NCBI GenBank assembly: GCA_000961805.1 | Contig: LADV01000022.1 | Coordinates: forward strand, 18,856-82,855 | Direction: 5' to 3' | Source of the DNA: Peptococcaceae bacterium BRH_c23 | GTDB taxonomy: Bacteria; Bacillota_B; Desulfitobacteriia; Desulfitobacteriales; Desulfitobacteriaceae | Length of the DNA stretch: 64,000 nt | Part shown: piece after piece, positions 18,249 to 28,049 of the stretch | Layout of the letters: every line of letters begins with the position of its first letter | Position numbering within the stretch: position 1 is the stretch's first letter | Notes under the pieces: generated by a model | Databases searched by the model: none | What the model saw: only the letters and a program-made list of their open reading frames with translations | Told to the model about the DNA's origin: nothing | Program-made: the position numbers and the translations under genes

Positions 18249-20516
18249 TCAGCTTGTACTGCCTAAAACAATTTGTTCGAATTTGTCTTTCACTGCACTT
18301 AAAGTTTCTTCTGGGCTTTTCCTCCCTGCAACTGCATCTAAGATTCCGTCAGCTAATATTTTCTCAAATAGATTCATATCAAGTATTTTCCCCTTTTTGT
18401 TTCTGATTGTCTGCTTTTTCCTTTCGGTATCCAGATAGGTCGAGATATTTTCCATCCATGGATATGCCAAAGATAACCGGGAATTATCAACTACATTGTT
18501 TTTAGGGACAAATCCGCCCAATAAAGTGTTGTGCACTGATAAACTATTGCTGCACGCCCATTTCATAAATTCATAGCTTTCTTTCGGATATTTGGAATAC
18601 TTATTGATTCCAAACACCCAACCGCCCAGCACAGACGCATTTCCAGGTATAGCATCAGACTTTATGTTGTTGAACATATTTGCCACCTGACGGTCGTATA
18701 TATTTGAAACATGCGAATTATACGTATTTATAAAGGCTACATTCCCTTTTACAAACTTATCTATCTGATCATCCCACCAATAGTCTATAGATTCTACAGG
18801 ACAATAGCGGTAAGTCTCACATAAGCTGTTTAAAGCCTTAATGTTCTCAATGCTATTTATTACAAATTCCCCGTCTCCCGTAATTATTCTTCCATTATAG
18901 GACCATTGCCTAGGTAAAAATTCTTCTATAATTCCGGTAGGGTTTAAGCCCGCAATACATGTACCGTATTCTGTAGGAGAATTGGAATTATACTTTCGGG
19001 TAAAAAACTTGGCAACCAGATTAAATTCAGACCAAGTCTTCGGTGGCTTGAGTTCAATACCATACTCTTTATAAAACATCCATTGTATTTTCGTGTCCTC
19101 CAACAAGTCCCTCCTGTAAAACATCATCTGAACGCCGACCATTAGCGGGAAAGTATAGACACTGCTTGAATAATCAATAAATGTTTTTCTTACATTTTCG
19201 TTAAAGTTCAGCAGAAATTCGTCATTATCATTCTTTATAAAATCGTCAATTTTTAAAAGACAACCACTTTCTACAAATTCCTTTATCCATGGCAAATCGA
19301 TCAAAAATACATCGAAATCGCTCTTTCCCATTTTGTTGCTTTCAATAATACTGTTGTATAAATCTATATAATGACATTTACGATAATCAACACTTACCCC
19401 GAAATGGTCTTCAAAGTTTGGTATTAATTTTAGCATTGCTTCGGACATTGGCCCATCAAGAAGCAAAAGGTTTATCTTCTCTTTTTTTGTATCAGTAATA
19501 GTAGTTGGTTTGTAAACCATCTCGCTATTTTCCCTTTCATTTTTCAAGAGTATCTGCTTGTTTTCAAAGAGTATTGGGGAATTTAGATTTTTAATTAGTA
19601 AATTCATTCCCTCAATTCCTAGCCTCGTTGCATTCCTTTTTAACTTTACAGTTCCTTGTCTATTATCAAATTTATACCAACTGTCTCCCGAGAGACTGTA
19701 GATTTCAGACTTTTTGTTCAACACTCCAAGTATTTCTATCAGGTTTTCCGCTAAAACTTCATTTGAGGTTATAAAGCAGTCTGGAATTTTATCCATTTGG
19801 CTAATGAAATAAAGAATCTGTTTAAATGAGTATTCCCTGTTCAGGCTTACATGCAGAATATTGTTGCGGCAATTCCCGCTATGCTTCTCAAACGCCATTT
19901 TAAAACCATTTTCACATTCCTTTTCTGAACTGAATTCCGTATGACCTGTAACAAGTACAATCTCACGTTCTTCATCCGAGTGAGTAAGCATAAAACCATT
20001 TAGCAGATTTTCAGTGATTTCGTATATGGTGTTAAAGTTGTCAAAGCTAATAGAATTATAATCCTTATCCTTGATTATTCTTTCTAAAAAAACAATTGGT
20101 ATCTTTTTTGATAAAATCGAATCAAATATACCAGTATTCGTTGCATTGCACGTTATAATCAATATTCCTTTTACGCCCAGATCAATAAGTTCCTCAAGCA
20201 CCATGTTTTCATAATTTTTCATATCATTTGCCGTCTTAATAATCAAATGATAATGTTCTTCTTCCGCAGCCTTCAATATACCATCCACGATCTGGTTATA
20301 GTGGCTATAAATATTGGGCAAAATAACACCGATGAATTTAATCTTGTTCGTCTTGAGATTTCTGGCAAGAAGGTTGGGAGTATAGTTTAATGTTTCAATG
20401 GCTTCCATTACATTTTTATAAACTGCACTGCTCACGTTGTTTTTATTGTTTATGATATTGGAAACTGTTGATACTGAAACATTTGCCAGCTTTGCAACAT
20501 CTCTAATATTAGACAT
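18249..20516 (-). CDS. LacI-type regulator fused to a solute-binding-protein domain (operon A)
   Basis: 755 residues, more than twice the usual LacI length. Residues 1-55 form the LacI helix-turn-helix and hinge (VAKLANVSVSTVSNII, LNYTPN). Residues about 60-345 are the usual PBP-like sensor. From about 350 to the end it resembles a family 1 extracellular solute-binding protein (FDVFLIDLPWIKEF; TFPLMVGVQMMFYRRDLL; NPTGIIEEF; KYPKESYEFMKWACS). There is no signal peptide, so the C-terminal domain is cytoplasmic and may act as a second ligand sensor. It heads operon A, with a perfect palindrome and a promoter upstream. Confidence 0.88.
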   Translation of the reverse strand: MSNIRDVAKLANVSVSTVSNIINNKNNVSSAVYKNVMEAIETLNYTPNLLARNLKTNKIKFIGVILPNIYSHYNQIVDGILKAAEEEHYHLIIKTANDMKNYENMVLEELIDLGVKGILIITCNATNTGIFDSILSKKIPIVFLERIIKDKDYNSISFDNFNTIYEITENLLNGFMLTHSDEEREIVLVTGHTEFSSEKECENGFKMAFEKHSGNCRNNILHVSLNREYSFKQILYFISQMDKIPDCFITSNEVLAENLIEILGVLNKKSEIYSLSGDSWYKFDNRQGTVKLKRNATRLGIEGMNLLIKNLNSPILFENKQILLKNERENSEMVYKPTTITDTKKEKINLLLLDGPMSEAMLKLIPNFEDHFGVSVDYRKCHYIDLYNSIIESNKMGKSDFDVFLIDLPWIKEFVESGCLLKIDDFIKNDNDEFLLNFNENVRKTFIDYSSSVYTFPLMVGVQMMFYRRDLLEDTKIQWMFYKEYGIELKPPKTWSEFNLVAKFFTRKYNSNSPTEYGTCIAGLNPTGIIEEFLPRQWSYNGRIITGDGEFVINSIENIKALNSLCETYRYCPVESIDYWWDDQIDKFVKGNVAFINTYNSHVSNIYDRQVANMFNNIKSDAIPGNASVLGGWVFGINKYSKYPKESYEFMKWACSNSLSVHNTLLGGFVPKNNVVDNSRLSLAYPWMENISTYLDTERKKQTIRNKKGKILDMNLFEKILADGILDAVAGRKSPEETLSAVKDKFEQIVLGSTS

Positions 20517-20665
20517 TTATACTATGCCTCCCTTATTTGTTTGATATCTCTCGGCTCCTTGCAGCTATTGCTATGCTATGGCATTGCCATTATTAATTCT
20601 GTCGATAGTAACTTTTTTCTTTAGTTAATATCCATTCACCTCTACAGCCGTTTTATCATGGTTTT

Positions 20666-20694
20666 ATAATATATCGAAAAATACAAAGATTCAA
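20666..20694 (-). promoter_or_regulatory. Candidate promoter of operon A
   Basis: On the minus strand TTGAAT (20689-20694) and TATTAT (20666-20671) are spaced by 17 bp, about 150 bp upstream of the LacI-fusion start. The perfect palindrome at 20717-20736 lies about 22 bp upstream of the -35. Pattern match supported by position. Confidence 0.5.
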
Positions 20695-20716
20695 TCATTA
20701 TATGTACTGTTTATAT

Positions 20717-20736
20717 AACTAATTCTAGAATTAGTT
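20717..20736. promoter_or_regulatory. Candidate LacI-family operator (perfect 20-bp palindrome)
   Basis: AACTAATTCT followed by its exact reverse complement AGAATTAGTT. A central-dyad palindrome of about this length next to the gene of a LacI-type regulator is the usual form of an autoregulatory operator. The assignment to this regulator is inferred. Confidence 0.5.
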
Positions 20737-20906
20737 TAGTAAACCGTTCTAATTCAACTTATGACGTATTAATGACATTACCTCGCAAATAAATTTTGCA
20801 CACGAAAAGACTTGTATGCCAGCCGTTTAGTGTGTTCATCAAATCGGGATAGGGTCAGTACTGTAAAGTTAATGAAGGAATACTGTAAGAAAATATCATT
20901 TTGCGA

Positions 20907-20961
20907 CAAATTGGGCAAAGAAAAAAACGCTCCTTTAATATCAATTAAAGTGAGCGCCCAC
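20907..20961. repeat. Palindromic repeat, copy 1 (second copy at 59754-59803)
   Basis: A block containing CGCTCCTTTAAT, a 4-nt loop and ATTAAAGTGAGCG, flanked by GGGC and GCCC. It is nearly identical to 59754-59803 including the flanking ACAAATTGGGC. A mobile hairpin, perhaps an insertion-sequence end. The surrounding 20517-21084 gap has no credible gene; small open frames there overlap the hairpin. Confidence 0.7.
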
Positions 20962-21084
20962 GGCACTGGCAAAGCAACAAAATCTGATTATAACGGTTTA
21001 CTTGGATTATGTGTTGTCAAAATTCCTAAAATTCCCGAATGAATTCCGAGTTCCAACTGTTCGAGATCGGGGCGATGCGTTAAT

Positions 21085-21354
21085 TCAACCTCCTGATAAT
21101 ACGGGTACAAATTTAAATACATCCCCACTATTTATGGATTGATTTTCTCCACCTTTTATTATTAAAGAAACCAGTCTATCATTCAACAACAAAACATAGG
21201 GTATTTTGATGTTATAATCCATTTCCAGACATCGACCTATTGTGCCCACTGCTTTTTCCAATTCCGGTTCAACTTCAAAGCACATATCTTTTTTGCCAAT
21301 GATTCCAACAAATTGACCATAAAATTCCATCCTTATTTTTACCAAATCATTCAT
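21085..21354 (-). CDS. MoaD/ThiS-family protein paired with AOR (operon B)
   Basis: About 89 residues, MoaD-like beta-grasp protein ending in SGG, divergent from the other two copies (VLLLNDRLV, INSGDVFKFVPVLSGG). The likely ATG at 21354 overlaps the AOR stop codon region by 8 bases; an ATG at 21366 is the alternative. Tight overlap implies translational coupling with AOR and a role in its cofactor supply. It is the last gene of operon B; I see no clear terminator hairpin immediately after it. Confidence 0.82.
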   Translation of the reverse strand: MNDLVKIRMEFYGQFVGIIGKKDMCFEVEPELEKAVGTIGRCLEMDYNIKIPYVLLLNDRLVSLIIKGGENQSINSGDVFKFVPVLSGG

Positions 21355-23257
21355 ACATCCATCCAATAGCTAGCTCGTAAAGTTTTCCTTCAGTAGGAAT
21401 GCCTTCAGAATCCCATCCCATCATTTGATAGTAAAGCGAAATTGCTTTTTCAAACTCAGCCTTGTCAAGCTTGGATCCCTTCAGCGGACCCGATTCAAGT
21501 TCTGTAAACATCCGGTCCGGAAGATTGTCGTCTTCCTTTGTCATGCCATGCTTAAGGTTAAAGCATCTTGCCATTGTTGTTCCACGTTCACCGAGTTTCA
21601 TGATTTCCCAAAGGCTTGTTTCCCAACCTGTAGCTGCTTTCAAAATCTCAGGAATATGATTAATCTTACCTGTCCTTACAGGTTCGAAGGCAAATATGCA
21701 CAGCCCAAGTGAGTTGAAAAGGCTGAATAGATGCTGGAGATAAGTGAAAAGCCTAACTTTATCAGCAGAAAGAGACAAACTCTCTACTGGTCCCAATATT
21801 CCCATCGGGTTGCATGCCTTCACAAAAACTGAAGGTTCATCAGCATCATGGCTGTACCCAGTGAGCTTAGGATCAAATGCCCCGTCATGCTCATGTTGGA
21901 GGTGGTCTGCACCTGTAGGAGAAACTGCATACGCAAGTCCCATTCCGTATTTTGACCTGGGCTCAGCAAGAGCAAATTCCTGACCCTTTACTTGCATGGC
22001 ATAATTTATTGCATCACCTCCCAGCTTTTCAGCACATCTTTTGCTTCCTTCTGCAAGGAAATCACCAAATCCATCACGTGCCGCAATCTTTTCCAACATC
22101 TGTAGCATAAACTCGCCGTTACCATATTTTAAATCAATACCATCCATCTGTTCTTTTGTCAAAATGCCTCTTTCACGACACTCCATTGCAAAAGCTATAG
22201 TTACCGAAGCAGATACGGAGTCCATTCCATACCTGTTGCAAAGCTCATTCGCCTTACAAACTACGTTAAAATCCTTAACTCCACAAAGCGAGCCAAAGCC
22301 TGAAAGTGATTCGTATTCTGGTCCCCCGTACGCTTCATCTATTTCATATGGGGAAGTGCTCTTCATAACCTGCTTACACCTAATTGGACAGGCATAACAT
22401 CCTTCAGAACCTATTTTTAGAGCCTCATGCATATCGTCAACCGTATAATCCAGTTCAGGGAACTGGCCAGTTGTAAAATTCCTTGTTGGGAGTGACCCTG
22501 CGATATTTGCATTAAAGTAATACTGGTTTGTACCATATTTGTTCTGAGTATTATTGTCTACATTCTTTTTAAAATTCAAGCTAAACCATTTGGCCAATTC
22601 CTGAATCTTTTGAGCATCATACATCGGAGGTTTTTTTGTACCCCTCACAGCGATAGCTTTTAACATTTTTGACCCCATTACGGCACCAAGACCGGTTCTA
22701 CCGTGATAATGGTTCAAATCGTTTGCAATACCTGCATACCTGACAAGGTTTTCCCCTGCTTTTCCAATAACTTCGAACTTTAGTTTTGGGTCTCCAATCT
22801 CAGCTTTTATTGCTTCAACCGCGTCTTTTGTATCTTTACCCCATAAATATGAAGCTTCTTTGATTTCAGCGACTCCGTCCTGTATCAACAGATATACGGG
22901 TCTATCGGATTTACCTTCAACAATTACGGCATCGTAACCTGCGAATTTTAATTCAACACCCCAGAACCCTCCTGCCTCAGACTCTCCAAATAAGCCCGTA
23001 AGAGGAGACTTTGCACCTACAGAGTTTCTTCCAAGCCCTGGATATGCTACTCCTGTTATTACACTTGAAGCAAAAATCAACTTATTCTCAGAACCTAAAG
23101 GGTCAGTATCGGGTTCAAGTTCCTTATGAAGGAAATAAGCAATCATAGATCGGCCACCCATATATGTCCTGTAGAAAAGCTCGTCCATCTCTTCAATTTT
23201 CGTCGTGCCAGTTGTTAAATTAACACGCAATATCTTTCCATTATAGCCATAAAGCAT
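21347..23257 (-). CDS. Tungsten-containing aldehyde:ferredoxin oxidoreductase (operon B)
   Basis: 636 residues, full-length AOR-family enzyme homologous end to end with the one at 10199-12124. [4Fe-4S] ligands C287-x2-C290-x3-C294, YMGGRS and GRNSVGAKSPLT pterin-contact motifs, GGPEYE and GADHLQHEHD. It oxidises an aldehyde to the acid with ferredoxin as acceptor (family knowledge). It follows a complete sugar ABC transporter and overlaps its MoaD. The operon also begins with an SDR like that of operon A, so the two encode parallel pathways, probably for different sugars because regulators and binding proteins differ. Confidence 0.93.
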   Translation of the reverse strand: MLYGYNGKILRVNLTTGTTKIEEMDELFYRTYMGGRSMIAYFLHKELEPDTDPLGSENKLIFASSVITGVAYPGLGRNSVGAKSPLTGLFGESEAGGFWGVELKFAGYDAVIVEGKSDRPVYLLIQDGVAEIKEASYLWGKDTKDAVEAIKAEIGDPKLKFEVIGKAGENLVRYAGIANDLNHYHGRTGLGAVMGSKMLKAIAVRGTKKPPMYDAQKIQELAKWFSLNFKKNVDNNTQNKYGTNQYYFNANIAGSLPTRNFTTGQFPELDYTVDDMHEALKIGSEGCYACPIRCKQVMKSTSPYEIDEAYGGPEYESLSGFGSLCGVKDFNVVCKANELCNRYGMDSVSASVTIAFAMECRERGILTKEQMDGIDLKYGNGEFMLQMLEKIAARDGFGDFLAEGSKRCAEKLGGDAINYAMQVKGQEFALAEPRSKYGMGLAYAVSPTGADHLQHEHDGAFDPKLTGYSHDADEPSVFVKACNPMGILGPVESLSLSADKVRLFTYLQHLFSLFNSLGLCIFAFEPVRTGKINHIPEILKAATGWETSLWEIMKLGERGTTMARCFNLKHGMTKEDDNLPDRMFTELESGPLKGSKLDKAEFEKAISLYYQMMGWDSEGIPTEGKLYELAIGWMYE

Positions 23258-23315
23258 TAATTTACCCCCTAAATAACCAATATATAACTTAGCTAGGTCG
23301 TCGCATAATTTATGT

Positions 23316-24311
23316 TTAATTTAGCCCGTTCTTTAAGTTTATTGAACTAAATCTGTCTATACCTACTGCAATAAGTATGATCGAACCAATTACCACCTGG
23401 TGCCAGAAAACATTAATGTTAAGAAGGTTCAAACCATTTCTTACCACAGCCATCAATACAGCACCTACAGCAGTACCTATTAGACTTGCTTTACCACCTG
23501 AAAGGCTTGTTCCACCAATAACGGTAGCTGCTATTACGTCAAGTTCATATCCCATTCCAGCCTCAGGCATTGCAGCCTCGAGCCTTGAAGTAAGAAGAAC
23601 CCCAGCAATTGCGGCCAACAGTCCAGTCAACGAGTAAACCAATATCTTTATCTTTGTAATGTTAATTCCCACTAACCTTGCAGCTTCTGAATTGCTGCCT
23701 ATTGAAAGAGTGTATCTTCCAAACTTGGTTCTGTACATTAAATAATAACATAGAATCATGCTTATAACAGTTAATAACACAGGTACTGGAACCGGTCCAA
23801 TGAAGCCCTGGGCAAGGTACTGCAATTCTGGGAATCTGAGACCATAAATGGGCATTCCTTTTGAATAAACCATTATTATTCCTCTTAAAATACTCATTAT
23901 TGCCAGCGTGGTTATAAAATCCGCAATACCTACTTTTGAAATCAATAAACCGTTTATAAATCCAATAAAAGTTCCAATAATAAGAGCTACCAATATAGCA
24001 AAGAAAATATTCTGGCCCTTTAAAATCAAATCTGCAGCTACAAGGCCACATATAGACATAGTGGCTCCAACAGACAGGTCGATACCACCCATTCCTATGA
24101 CAAAAGTCATACCAAAACCTATAATGGCAACGAATACTGCCTGTCTGATTATTATTGTGATGTTGGATACTGTCATAAAGTGTGGCGAAGCTATACTGAG
24201 TATGACAATCAGTAAGCAAAAGGCAATTATTATACCTCCTCCTGATCCACTTATACTCTTGGAAAGCATGTCTTTTAAATTTATTTTTGGATTAGCTACA
24301 TTGTTCTTCAT
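23316..24311 (-). CDS. RbsC-type sugar ABC transporter permease (operon B)
   Basis: About 331 residues, BPD_transp_2 family with about ten hydrophobic helices, GMGGIDLSVGATMSICG and AATVIGGTSLSGGKASLIGT motifs. The ATG at 24311 has GGAGGGTG before it and lies inside the last 20 bases of the ATPase gene, so translation is coupled. The only permease in the operon, so presumably a homodimer. Confidence 0.9.
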   Translation of the reverse strand: MKNNVANPKINLKDMLSKSISGSGGGIIIAFCLLIVILSIASPHFMTVSNITIIIRQAVFVAIIGFGMTFVIGMGGIDLSVGATMSICGLVAADLILKGQNIFFAILVALIIGTFIGFINGLLISKVGIADFITTLAIMSILRGIIMVYSKGMPIYGLRFPELQYLAQGFIGPVPVPVLLTVISMILCYYLMYRTKFGRYTLSIGSNSEAARLVGINITKIKILVYSLTGLLAAIAGVLLTSRLEAAMPEAGMGYELDVIAATVIGGTSLSGGKASLIGTAVGAVLMAVVRNGLNLLNINVFWHQVVIGSIILIAVGIDRFSSINLKNGLN

Positions 24312-25827
24312 TTTTACACCCTCCAGTATCATGAACCGAATAATAGGCAAGCATTTCCTCTGTAGACTCTTCTGCTCCAAGCACTTTGGTAACTTTGCCT
24401 TCATACATTACTATAATTCTATCACATATTCCAACAAGCTCAGGACCTTCTGACGAAACAACTATAACAGCTTTCCCTGCCTTGACAAAATCCATCATGA
24501 GCCTATAAACTTCTGCTTTGGCATTTACGTCAATACCTCTAGTTGGTTCTTCAAGTATTATTATGTCAGGGTCTGTCATTAGCCATCTTCCCAGCATAAT
24601 TTTCTGCTGATTCCCGCCACTAAGGTTACCGGCCATTTGAGTCGGTCCAGACGCTTTGATGGAAAGCTCAGAAATATATCTATTGGTATACTTGTTTTCT
24701 TTTTTCCTATTGATAAACATGCGAGTGATCTTTTTCAAACTGGCAATTGAAGTATTCCAATTTATGTCGTGCATTAGGAACAAACCTTCTGTCTTTCTAT
24801 CAGCCGGAAGAAAAGCAATTTTATTCCTCATAGCCTCTTGAACATTCGCAATTCTTATTTTATTACCATATAATTCCATACTACCTTTGTCATAATTTAT
24901 TATTCCGAACATGGATCTGACAAGTTCACTTTTTCCACATCCCGCTAGTCCAGCAACGCCTAAGATTTCTCCCTTATGAAGATCAAAACTGATGTCCTGG
25001 AACTGTGTACCCTTACTCAGATTTTTAACTTTAAGAACGGGTTCCCCAATTTCAACACTAACTTTAGGATACTGTTGTGTTAATGTTTTCCCTATCATGA
25101 GACTGATGACCCTATTCACGTCAAGTTCCTTAACCAAAACATCAACAACATTCTTGCCATCACGCAGTATCATTATCCTGTCACAAACCTTCAACACCTC
25201 TTCCAAGGCATGTGAAACATATATAATGGAGCACCCGGACTTTTTAAGCCTGTCAATAATGCTGAAAAGTTGTTCCCTTTCCTCAACTTCCAGGGCTGCT
25301 GTCGGTTCATCCATAATAATGATCTGTGCTTTTGAGGAAAGAGACCTTGCGATTTCTATTAGCTGCCTCTCAGCAAGTCTAAGCTCCCTTACGGGCTTCT
25401 CTACATCAATATTTACGGATAACTCTTCAGTAAGAATTTTTGTGGCCATCTTTTTCATTGTTTTAACGTTAAGTTTTGCTGCAAGGCCTTTACCTCTTGT
25501 AATCTCCCTGTGCATAAAAATATTTTCCGTTGAATTGAGGTCAAGGAACAAGCTCAGCTCCTGGTATATGATGTTGATCCCCAACTCCTGAAAATAGTCA
25601 GTGCTGAATGTTTCAACCTTTTTACCATTTAGCAATATTTCACCTTGATCCTTGACGTACGCACCTGCTAAAATCTTCATCAGAGTTGACTTTCCAGCTC
25701 CATTCTCACCTATTAGACCAAGAACTTCACCTTTTTCAAGTTTTAGACTAACATTATCCAGTGCAATTGTTCCTCTAAACCTTTTGTAGATTCCTTTCAT
25801 TTCGAGTATAGGAAACGTTTTCTCCAC
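24292..25827 (-). CDS. Sugar ABC transporter ATPase, RbsA-type double domain (operon B)
   Basis: 511 residues with two ABC domains. Domain 1: GENGAGKST, degenerate signature LRLAERQ, IIMDEPTAA. Domain 2: GLAGCGKSEL (retains the Lys, unusual in this family), LSGGNQQK, IILEEPTRGID. A C-terminal Cys-rich tail overlaps the permease start. Membrane-associated motor of operon B uptake. Confidence 0.92.
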   Translation of the reverse strand: MEKTFPILEMKGIYKRFRGTIALDNVSLKLEKGEVLGLIGENGAGKSTLMKILAGAYVKDQGEILLNGKKVETFSTDYFQELGINIIYQELSLFLDLNSTENIFMHREITRGKGLAAKLNVKTMKKMATKILTEELSVNIDVEKPVRELRLAERQLIEIARSLSSKAQIIIMDEPTAALEVEEREQLFSIIDRLKKSGCSIIYVSHALEEVLKVCDRIMILRDGKNVVDVLVKELDVNRVISLMIGKTLTQQYPKVSVEIGEPVLKVKNLSKGTQFQDISFDLHKGEILGVAGLAGCGKSELVRSMFGIINYDKGSMELYGNKIRIANVQEAMRNKIAFLPADRKTEGLFLMHDINWNTSIASLKKITRMFINRKKENKYTNRYISELSIKASGPTQMAGNLSGGNQQKIMLGRWLMTDPDIIILEEPTRGIDVNAKAEVYRLMMDFVKAGKAVIVVSSEGPELVGICDRIIVMYEGKVTKVLGAEESTEEMLAYYSVHDTGGCKNEEQCS

Positions 25828-25907
25828 TTTTTACATTCCTCCTTTATAAGGCTTAGGAGGCAACATATGATCTCTGCTGCCTCCTTGAAGTCATTTTCAG
25901 AATCATC

Positions 25908-26966
25908 TTATTTCTTTACATATTCATATTCACTAACATCAAATTTGTCTATGTTAGTCTGGTCATAAACTACAACTTTTGAATTGATTACCTTTGGAAC
26001 CATTTCGCCACCTATAACGTATTTCTTTATAGCTTTTACTATGTTTCTGCCCATTTCCTTAGGAGCTGTATCAACTGTTGCAGACATTTCTTTACGTTTG
26101 ATAGCCTTGTAAGCATCAGGTGTGTTGTCATAACCAACTATTTTAATTTTGTTAAGCAGTCCTCTAGCTTTCACAGCAGTCAATCCGCCCAACGCCATTT
26201 CGTCGTAAATTCCCCATAATACATCTATGTTCTGGTTAGCAGAAAGCATGTTTTCAGTTACAGACTGTCCTTTGTCACGAACCCAATCAGCTGGCTGTGA
26301 AGCAACTATCTTAAGGTTTGGATGATCTTTGATTGCTTCTTTGAACGCGCCGTATCGCTCTGTGTTATGGACGCCTGGTAAACCTTCTAATACAGCTATG
26401 TTTGTAGGTTGATCTTTAAATGCATTAACCATCCATTCTCCGATTGCCTTTCCAGCTTCTCTCTGGTCATAACCTACGTTGCTGATGTAATAAGGATTTG
26501 TTGAAGCAACAACCGGCATGTTGAATTCGAAGATAGGAATTCCTTTTTCTGCAGCTTTTGCAAATACTGGTTCCATTGCGTTGTCATTTGCAGTAGCAAT
26601 GGCTATTACATCTATACCCTGCTGAATCCAACCTTCTACTATGTTAACCTGCTCTGCTCCTGCTGATTGTCCGCTTGGAGCTTGGATTATGAGTTCCGCA
26701 AAGTTCTTGCCGCCATTAGCATCTATTTCTTGCTGAACACCATTTATAATCACCTGATAGTGTGTATTCATTGCAGTAGGACAAAAACCAATCTTAATAG
26801 GAGCCTTTTTCTTTGTTGGTGGTGGTTCTTTACCAGAACTACCATCCGCTTTAACTACATCCTGTTTCTTTGTGTCAACAGCTGCTACTTTTTGGTTAGA
26901 TGTGGAACACCCAACAACTGAGAACACTAACACCATAACAATCATTAATGCTAGAAACCTTTTCAT
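25908..26966 (-). CDS. Sugar ABC transporter substrate-binding lipoprotein (operon B)
   Basis: 352 residues. Signal peptide with lipobox VVGC (Cys about 20), a lysine-rich linker, then a Peripla_BP_4 fold (KIGFCPTAMNTHYQVI, GIDVIAIATAN, GYDNTPDAYKAI). The order within this operon is unusual for the window: SDR, then binding protein, ATPase, permease. Confidence 0.9.
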   Translation of the reverse strand: MKRFLALMIVMVLVFSVVGCSTSNQKVAAVDTKKQDVVKADGSSGKEPPPTKKKAPIKIGFCPTAMNTHYQVIINGVQQEIDANGGKNFAELIIQAPSGQSAGAEQVNIVEGWIQQGIDVIAIATANDNAMEPVFAKAAEKGIPIFEFNMPVVASTNPYYISNVGYDQREAGKAIGEWMVNAFKDQPTNIAVLEGLPGVHNTERYGAFKEAIKDHPNLKIVASQPADWVRDKGQSVTENMLSANQNIDVLWGIYDEMALGGLTAVKARGLLNKIKIVGYDNTPDAYKAIKRKEMSATVDTAPKEMGRNIVKAIKKYVIGGEMVPKVINSKVVVYDQTNIDKFDVSEYEYVKK

Positions 26967-27143
26967 TAAAATTCCCCTTTCAAACTTTTTGTGATTAATT
27001 CAGAACAAGTTTTACCCGAACTTTACCCTTAACGCTTTTAATCACCCCCTTTTCGAATTAATAAATTCTAACTTAATTTATTAATTACTTCTTTTTTTTA
27101 CTATTATTTTATATATTATGAAGAAACAAAAAAATAATAACTT

Positions 27144-27887
27144 TTATCCCATATATACTCCGCCATTGATATCGAGGGTTAACCCGGTTAAATAACTTGA
27201 TTTTTCTGAAGACAGAAAACTGATTACGTTCGCAACATCTTCAGCAGTTCCGATTCTTCTGAGCGGTACAGTTTCAGGATTAAAGTGAGTAAAATCCTTA
27301 GTCATATCGGTGTTTATAAATCCGGGTGCAACGCTGTTTACGTTTATGTTGTATGGCCCAGCAGCTTTTGCCATGGACATTGTCAAGCTAATGATTGCTC
27401 CTTTGGAAGTAGCATAATTTATTCCGGTCGCTATCCCACCTATTCTTCCTGATATGGAAGAAACATTTATTATTTTACCGCTTTTCTTTTCTTTCATTAT
27501 TGCAAGTGCTTCCCTTGAACAAAGATATACACTCTTCAGGTTAATAGCCATAACCTTGTCCCATTCTTCTTCTCCAATTTCTTCAATACTTCCAACCGGG
27601 CAAATACCAGCACAATTAACTAAAATATCAAGAGTTCCGAATTTATTTAAGACTACTTCAAACAAATTTTTAATATCCTTGTAATCTCCTACATTGGCTT
27701 TTATAGCAATACATTCACAACCTGTTTCTTCTTGTATCCTTTTACTGGCATCCTCAGCAGCCTTCATGTTTATATCTGCGATTGCAATTCCTTTTGCACC
27801 TTCCTTAGCAAATATCTCGGCAGTTGCAGCTCCTATCCCTCCTCCTGCACCTGTTACAATTGCATATTTACCGTACAATTCATTCAC
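27144..27887 (-). CDS. SDR-family NAD(P)-dependent oxidoreductase (operon B)
   Basis: 247 residues, highly similar to the SDR at 17429-18172. Cofactor loop TGAGGGIGAATA, VNCAGI, ISSIS and YATSK active-site motifs. First gene of operon B, with the same neighbours (ABC genes, AOR, MoaD) as its twin, so it probably serves the same step in a parallel sugar-oxidation route. Its leader (27888-28050) is strongly AT-rich and must hold the operon promoter, but I cannot fix a -35/-10 pair. Confidence 0.88.
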   Translation of the reverse strand: MNELYGKYAIVTGAGGGIGAATAEIFAKEGAKGIAIADINMKAAEDASKRIQEETGCECIAIKANVGDYKDIKNLFEVVLNKFGTLDILVNCAGICPVGSIEEIGEEEWDKVMAINLKSVYLCSREALAIMKEKKSGKIINVSSISGRIGGIATGINYATSKGAIISLTMSMAKAAGPYNINVNSVAPGFINTDMTKDFTHFNPETVPLRRIGTAEDVANVISFLSSEKSSYLTGLTLDINGGVYMG

Positions 27888-28049
27888 CTTTGTTCCCTCC
27901 CTACAATTAAATTTTTTTGTTTTTTCTTTATATTTAATATATTCTATAAACTTATCGATAATCCTTCTTTATTTTATTTTAATTTTTTATTTTTTTGTTT
28001 TTAATTAATATATTTATTTTTTTCTCCAAATGAAATAGTAAATTATAAT

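Noticed and set aside
20812..21042. Plus-strand open frame of 76 codons
   Set aside because: It spans the mobile hairpin repeat, has no ribosome site and no protein-like pattern.
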